Shown here: one piece after another, positions 7,212 through 11,313 of the stretch | Layout: the number at the start of each line of letters is the position of its first letter | Numbering within the stretch: position 1 is the first letter of the stretch | NCBI GenBank assembly: GCA_017478685.1 | Contig: JAFVDC010000212.1 | Location: 1 to 11,313, forward strand | Reading direction: 5' to 3' | From: Bacteroidales bacterium | GTDB lineage: Bacteria > Bacteroidota > Bacteroidia > Bacteroidales > UBA932 | Length of the DNA: 11,313 bases | The notes under the pieces: model-generated | What the model was told of the DNA's origin: nothing | Database searches by the model: none | Seen by the model: only the letters and a program-made list of their open reading frames with translations | Translations under genes and position numbers: made by a program

Positions 7212-8806
7212 GCGCTACGCATGGCCTGGCCAGAGGTCTTGAGGGCTTCCTTGTCAAGGATGTCTCCGCAAAGGACCTGTTTTCCGTTTATGAACACCCT
7301 CTTTATGCCGAAGGGCTTGGACTGGTCCGGGATGCCGTCCTTCATTTCGGCCTCATCGAATACGGTAAGGTCTGCGAAATAACCGGGCTTAAGGTAGCCA
7401 CGCTCAGGGATGGAGAAGCGGTCGGCAACTCCGCCCGTCATCTTGCGGATGGTGCGGGGCATGGTGTCCCCTTCCCCGCGGAGCGATGCACGGATGAACT
7501 TGGGGAAACAGTCGTAGATGGCAGGGTTCTGCTTGCCGAATTCCTCAACCCAGGCGTCGGTCATGTAAAGGACGTCGTCGCGCTTGGACTGCCAGGAGAT
7601 TATCTCCGGAGTGCTGTAGGGTCCCATGTTCACGCGGCCCTTGAAATCAGAGATTTCGCAGAGGTCAAGGTAGGTGTCAAAGCAGGACTTGCCCTCTTCC
7701 TTAGCAATCTGGTACACGGTTTTGCCCTCGTATTTCTCATAGCCGGGGCCGATATACGCAATCTCGATGTCCTTCCAGCCGAAGCCCAGGAGCTTCATTG
7801 TAATTGCGCCCATGATGGTGAATTTCAATTGATTCCAGGGCTTGCGCTTCTCCTTTGGAGACAGGGCCTGGAACCAGTTGGGAAGGAACACCGTGATAAC
7901 GGATACGCCCAGGGTTTCATTGTAGATGTCAAACTGGGCGTCTATGCCTTCGGCCTTGAGTTTATCCAGGATTGCGTGAAGTTCATCCTTGCACTTGAAC
8001 GTGCTTCGGCCCACAAAGATGGCGTGGGAGTACTGGAGTTTCATGTGGGTGCCCTTGGCCATTTCCACAAGTTCGTCCAGTGCCCTCAGGATATGGGGCC
8101 TTCCAAGGAGAGGATAGTCAAGGGACACGGCGGATTCGGCCCTTGGATGCACTGTGAGGGGCTTGTTGTATTTTTCGGCCAGAAGCGCCACGTCACGGGT
8201 TTCGGGGACGCCCGCGAAACGCCCGGGAAGGTACATCATGCCAAGGGAAAGGCCGCAGGCACCTTCCTTGAGGCCCTGCTCAAGGAGGGACAGCATCTCT
8301 TTGCGTTCGTCTTCCGTAAGGGGGCGGTTGTCCCAGCCGGCCACGCTTGTGCGGGCGGTGCAGTGGCCCACGATTATGGCTTCGTTGCAGGGATTCTTGC
8401 GGTCCACCGCCTCAAAGAAACTCTTTACCGTAGGATAGACGCCGGTTGTGTCTCCCCTGTAGCCGAAAAGGCCGGCTCCCACCTTGTCTACATACTGGGA
8501 TTTTTCACTGAAACCGACGGCCGAAAGACCGCAGTTGCCTGTAATGAAAGAGGTTATACCCTGGCGGATGAATGGCTCGAAGTACTTCAGGGGCTCTTTT
8601 TTGATGGCAAACCAGTCGTTGTGGGAATGGGCGTCAAAAAAGCCGGAAGATATGCTAAGGCCTTCGAGGTCTATAACTTCATCGGCCTCTTCATTGAGGT
8701 CCGGACCCACGGCGGCAATCTTTTCATCTTCCACAAGGATGTCTCCTGTTACGGGGGCGGCATCCGTGCCGTCATAGATTTTCCCGTTCTTAAGAAGGAT
8801 ACGCAT
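7208..8806 (-). CDS. N-acyl-D-amino-acid deacylase-like amidohydrolase
   Basis: A 532-residue metal-dependent amidohydrolase without a signal peptide. The N-terminal beta domain LLKNGKIYDGTDAAPVTGDI leads into the barrel. Metal-site candidates are H60 and H62 (DAHSHND), C92 (ITGNCG), H220 (LTVHPRAES), H261 (QYSHAIFVG) and D417 (LYMTDAW). Together they match the His-X-His, bridging Cys, His, His, Asp pattern of D-aminoacylases (family EC 3.5.1.81-like), which release D-amino acids from N-acyl forms. The C-terminal signature PRTIRKMTGGVADRFSIPERG (450-470) followed by PGYFADLTVFD is typical. Relatives also include dihydroorotase-like and D-glutamate deacylases, so the substrate is uncertain. 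The family's HPRxYG stretch near 430 is replaced by IYDCFPKF. It is a single-gene unit: 76 nt separate it from the divergent ABC gene, and it ends on the M28 stop. No Shine-Dalgarno is seen; TATTTTTA (minus, 8846-8839) is a weak promoter candidate. Confidence 0.88.
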   Translation of the reverse strand: MRILLKNGKIYDGTDAAPVTGDILVEDEKIAAVGPDLNEEADEVIDLEGLSISSGFFDAHSHNDWFAIKKEPLKYFEPFIRQGITSFITGNCGLSAVGFSEKSQYVDKVGAGLFGYRGDTTGVYPTVKSFFEAVDRKNPCNEAIIVGHCTARTSVAGWDNRPLTEDERKEMLSLLEQGLKEGACGLSLGMMYLPGRFAGVPETRDVALLAEKYNKPLTVHPRAESAVSLDYPLLGRPHILRALDELVEMAKGTHMKLQYSHAIFVGRSTFKCKDELHAILDKLKAEGIDAQFDIYNETLGVSVITVFLPNWFQALSPKEKRKPWNQLKFTIMGAITMKLLGFGWKDIEIAYIGPGYEKYEGKTVYQIAKEEGKSCFDTYLDLCEISDFKGRVNMGPYSTPEIISWQSKRDDVLYMTDAWVEEFGKQNPAIYDCFPKFIRASLRGEGDTMPRTIRKMTGGVADRFSIPERGYLKPGYFADLTVFDEAEMKDGIPDQSKPFGIKRVFINGKQVLCGDILDKEALKTSGQAMRSA

Positions 8807-8868
8807 GATAAGGTTTGGTTTAGTTACGTTTACAGGTGTAAAAATACAAAAAATTTACTGAAAAACAC

Positions 8869-8876
8869 TATCTTTG
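8869..8876 (+). promoter_or_regulatory. -7 promoter box of the ABC exporter operon
   Basis: TATCTTTG is a full match to TAnnTTTG and ends 6 nt before the ATG at 8883. The upstream sequence is AT-rich but shows no clear TTTG about 20 nt away. The short distance predicts a nearly leaderless transcript. Confidence 0.6.
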
Positions 8877-8882
8877 TAGTCT

Positions 8883-10742
8883 ATGAAGGAATTCCTCAAA
8901 ATGATGAGGCAATACGCCTCCCCCTATAAAGGATATCTGGCTGCAGCGGTGTTCCTTAACATACTGTCGGCCATATTCAATATATTCTCGTTTACAGTGC
9001 TGGTGCCGCTCCTTAACATCCTTTTCAAGGTAAACACGGACTCCCAGGTGTATGAGCTCATGCACTGGAACGGAGGCTCTTTCAACGACTTCAAGGAGAT
9101 GGTAGTGAACAACTTCTACTACTATGTGTCGGATTTCGCGGGGCGTTTCGGCCTCATGAACACCCTCATCCTCCTTGGCGGCACCATGATTTTCTTCACC
9201 CTGCTCAAGACAAGCTGCTACTTCGGCTCAAATGCCGTAATGGTGCCCATCTCCACCGGCATAGTGAAGGAACTCAGATGCAGGGTGTACAACAAAATCC
9301 TTTCGCTTCCCATAGGCTTTTTCTCAGAGGAAAGGAAAGGTGACATCATAGCCCGCATTACCGGAGACGTCTCCGAGGTAGAGAATTCCATAACAGCCTC
9401 AATAGCAATCCTTATCAAGGACCCCATCCTAATTCTCATCTACTTTGGCTTCCTCACCGCCCTGAGCCCTGACATGATGGCCTTTACAATTGTATTCACC
9501 CCGGCTTTCGTGTGGATAATGGGCATTATCGGCAAGCAGCTCAAGAGGGGCTCCCTTGAGGCCCAGGAGCTTTGGTCCGACACCATGTCCCAGGTGGATG
9601 AAACCCTTGGAGGCCTCAGGATTGTGAAGGCCTTCAACGCGGAGAAGACTATGTCCAAGCGCTTTAGCAATGTCACGGACCGCATGCGCCGGAAAATTGC
9701 CAAAGTGGCCACCCGTCAGCTTACCGCACACCCCGTAAGCGAGTTCCTTGGCACCACCATGCTCATGATTGCGCTGTGCGTGGGCGGCTCCATGATCATC
9801 CGCGGCACCGGCCTTTTCGGCGGAAAATTCATGGATGCCTCCCAGTTCATCCTCTTCCTTGTGATCCTTTACTCCGTGATCGAGCCCATCAAGGAGCTTT
9901 CCACCGCCACCTACCGCATCCCCAAGGGCCTCGCCTCCATGGAAAGGATCAACAAGATCCTGGAGTACGACAATCCCATCAAGGACCCTCAGAATCCGCT
10001 TCCCGTGGAGTCCTTCAAGGATGCCATCCGCTTTGAGGGCGTTCATTTCAGCTACGACTCCTCCCGCGAGATCCTCCGGGGCATAGACCTCTCCATCCCC
10101 CGCGGGAAGATGATTGCCATTGTTGGAGAATCCGGCGCCGGAAAATCCACTCTGGTAGACCTCATTCCCCGTTTCTGGGATGTCACTGAAGGCCGAATCA
10201 CCATTGACGGCAAGGATGTACGGGACATAGCCGTCAAGGACCTCAGGGCCCTCATGGGCAACGTGAACCAGGAGCCCATCCTTTTCAACGACACCATTTT
10301 CAACAACATAGCCTTCGGCGTAGAGGGCGCCACCATGGAGCAGGTGGTTGCCGCCGCCAAGATTGCAAACGCCCACGACTTCATCATGGAAAAGGAGCAG
10401 GGCTATGAGACAAATATCGGAGACCGCGGCTCAAAGCTTTCCGGCGGTCAGCGCCAGAGGCTTTCCATTGCCCGCGCCATCCTCAAGAACCCTCCCATCC
10501 TCATTCTGGACGAAGCAACGGCATCACTTGACACAGAATCCGAGCGCCTTGTCCAGGACGCCCTTGACCGCCTGATGTCAAGCCGCACCACAATAGCCAT
10601 CGCCCACAGGCTCTCCACCATCAAGAATGCCGATGAAATTGTGGTGATGCATGACGACAGGATTGTGGAACGCGGCCGCCACGACGAACTAATTGCCCTC
10701 AACGGATATTACAGGAAACTTAACGATATGCAAGCCCTATGA
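8883..10742 (+). CDS. MsbA-type ABC exporter (fused membrane and ATPase domains)
   Basis: A 619-residue half-transporter that should work as a homodimer in the inner membrane. The membrane domain covers about 1-345. TM1 (about 18-48) is followed by a polar stretch of about 45 residues (50-92) before TM2, longer than in E. coli MsbA. Intracellular coupling regions include FFSEERKGDIIARITGDVSE (146-165) and the EETLGGLRIVKAFNAE-like segment at 240-254. The ATPase domain (about 380-619) shows A-loop Y391, Walker A GESGAGKST (415-423), Q-loop Q463, signature LSGGQ (519-523), Walker B ILILDE (539-544), D-loop SLD (548-550) and H-loop H575, all intact, so it should be active. Family knowledge: such exporters flip lipid A precursors, lipids, peptides or drugs; the cargo cannot be told here, so no symbol is given. 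The ATG is set by the -7 box. The stop overlaps the next gene as ATGA. Confidence 0.94.
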   Translation: MKEFLKMMRQYASPYKGYLAAAVFLNILSAIFNIFSFTVLVPLLNILFKVNTDSQVYELMHWNGGSFNDFKEMVVNNFYYYVSDFAGRFGLMNTLILLGGTMIFFTLLKTSCYFGSNAVMVPISTGIVKELRCRVYNKILSLPIGFFSEERKGDIIARITGDVSEVENSITASIAILIKDPILILIYFGFLTALSPDMMAFTIVFTPAFVWIMGIIGKQLKRGSLEAQELWSDTMSQVDETLGGLRIVKAFNAEKTMSKRFSNVTDRMRRKIAKVATRQLTAHPVSEFLGTTMLMIALCVGGSMIIRGTGLFGGKFMDASQFILFLVILYSVIEPIKELSTATYRIPKGLASMERINKILEYDNPIKDPQNPLPVESFKDAIRFEGVHFSYDSSREILRGIDLSIPRGKMIAIVGESGAGKSTLVDLIPRFWDVTEGRITIDGKDVRDIAVKDLRALMGNVNQEPILFNDTIFNNIAFGVEGATMEQVVAAAKIANAHDFIMEKEQGYETNIGDRGSKLSGGQRQRLSIARAILKNPPILILDEATASLDTESERLVQDALDRLMSSRTTIAIAHRLSTIKNADEIVVMHDDRIVERGRHDELIALNGYYRKLNDMQAL

Positions 10743-11313
10743 AAACCATTAAAGTACCCCTTGTAAGCTTTGATACCCTGGATCTTGACAGCGTTATGGA
10801 GCTCCAGGCCGCCCGTTTTGACGTGAACACGGTCAACTGGCCTTCAGAATTCCCCTATGCACCTGTGTGCGCAGGGCGTATTGCCCGCACAGAGGGTTCC
10901 CTGGTGGTTGATTTCCGCGTAAGCGGCCTTGACCTGAGGGCTCAGAATAAGGAGGACAACGGCTCCCAGTGGGAAGACAGCTGCGTGGAGTTCTTCGTAG
11001 AGGATCCTGACGGTTCCGTTTACTACAACTTTGAGATCAACGCCCTTGGAAAGGTGCTTGCCTGCGCAGGCCCTGACCGCAGTCACCGTACTCCCCGTCC
11101 GGAAGAAGAGATGAAGGCAATCGCCCGCTTCGCATCTGTTTCTAAGGTGGATACGGAGAAGGAAGGTCTCCAGAACTGGAGGGTTTGCATCATCATCCCG
11201 TTTGAACTTATCGGCATAGATCCTGAGAATCTTCCTAAGAAAATCCGCGCCAACTTCTACAAGTGCGGAGACAAGACCGCCCATCCCCACTATGTGAGCT
11301 GGGCTCCAATTGA
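10739..11313 (+). CDS. Carbohydrate-binding family 9-like protein (3' end cut)
   Basis: The frame opens at an ATG that shares ATGA with the ABC stop and stays open for 191 codons to the window edge. Recognised stretches are QWEDSCVEFFVEDPDG (77-92), VYYNFEINALGKVLA (94-108), NWRVCIIIP (146-154), NFYKCGD (172-178) and HPHYVSWAPI (182-191). This pattern is that of the CBM9-like domain proteins common in Bacteroidota, usually about 210-220 residues, so most of the gene is present. No signal peptide is seen (MKTIKVPLVSFDTLDLDSV), so a cytoplasmic location is inferred. The family is related to the CBM9 sugar-binding domain of xylanases, but stand-alone members lack a defined role; sugar binding is not shown here. 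Translation is probably coupled to the ABC gene, as no strong Shine-Dalgarno is visible. Cotranscription does not prove a shared function. Confidence 0.85.
   Translation, partial: MKTIKVPLVSFDTLDLDSVMELQAARFDVNTVNWPSEFPYAPVCAGRIARTEGSLVVDFRVSGLDLRAQNKEDNGSQWEDSCVEFFVEDPDGSVYYNFEINALGKVLACAGPDRSHRTPRPEEEMKAIARFASVSKVDTEKEGLQNWRVCIIIPFELIGIDPENLPKKIRANFYKCGDKTAHPHYVSWAPI

Noticed and set aside
7829..8929. Open frame of 366 codons on the plus strand
   Set aside because: It is antisense to the amidohydrolase and runs across the promoter region into the ABC gene in another frame; no recognisable protein.
6246..9157. Twelve-base string TTTCGGCCTCAT at about 6247, 7345 and 9146 as a dispersed repeat
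   Set aside because: The copies fall in unrelated genes and phases without longer shared flanks; they are best covered by the heptamer observation.
9429..10376. Open frame of 315 codons on the minus strand
   Set aside because: It is antisense to the ABC exporter. Its Gly/His-rich composition is what the complement of Ala/Thr/Leu codons gives, so it is a shadow frame.
1..11313. tRNA, rRNA, CRISPR, insertion sequence, toxin-antitoxin or phage-defence genes
   Set aside because: None was seen; nearly every base belongs to one of nine ordinary protein genes, and the three gaps are under 80 nt.

Overview
The window looks like chromosomal DNA from a Bacteroidales bacterium of fairly high GC for that order (by eye 50-60%). 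The pointers are: -7 boxes of the Bacteroidota type TAnnTTTG ahead of divergent genes; a RecQ whose zinc-binding cysteines come after a long extra segment; a CBM9-like cytoplasmic protein; and TPR and M28 proteins with signal peptides ending in Ala-Gln. The genus cannot be fixed from this sequence. Alistipes- or Cryptobacteroides-like gut lineages would fit.

Layout: (1) 1-142 minus, the start of a YbaK/EbsC-type Cys-tRNA(Pro) deacylase, cut by the window edge. (2) 182-3404 plus, a two-gene unit of recQ helicase and a MATE efflux transporter, overlapping by 11 nt. (3) 3390-6169 minus, a two-gene unit of a periplasmic TPR-repeat protein followed by a YycJ/WalJ-type metallo-beta-lactamase-fold nuclease; its end overlaps the MATE end tail to tail. 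(4) 6216-7211 plus, an exported M28-family metallopeptidase homologue with several altered active-site residues. (5) 7208-8806 minus, an N-acyl-D-amino-acid deacylase-like amidohydrolase, again overlapping tail to tail. (6) 8883-11313 plus, an MsbA-type ABC exporter coupled by ATGA to a CBM9-like protein that runs off the right edge.

The region is very dense. The only intergenic spaces are 39 nt (143-181), 46 nt (6170-6215) and 76 nt (8807-8882), and all three separate divergent genes. No stretch of 300 nt lacks a gene. No tRNA, rRNA, CRISPR, insertion sequence, attachment site or clear intrinsic terminator was seen.

The genes do not form one pathway. They are DNA and translation maintenance functions (YbaK, RecQ, WalJ), membrane export (MATE, ABC) and envelope or peptide-handling proteins (TPR, M28-like, amidohydrolase). 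I see no new multi-gene system. The most unusual points are the M28 homologue with lost metal and catalytic residues, promoter boxes placed so close to start codons that the mRNAs should be leaderless or nearly so, interleaved divergent promoters, terminator-free overlapping gene ends, and a frequent GGCCGAA heptamer.
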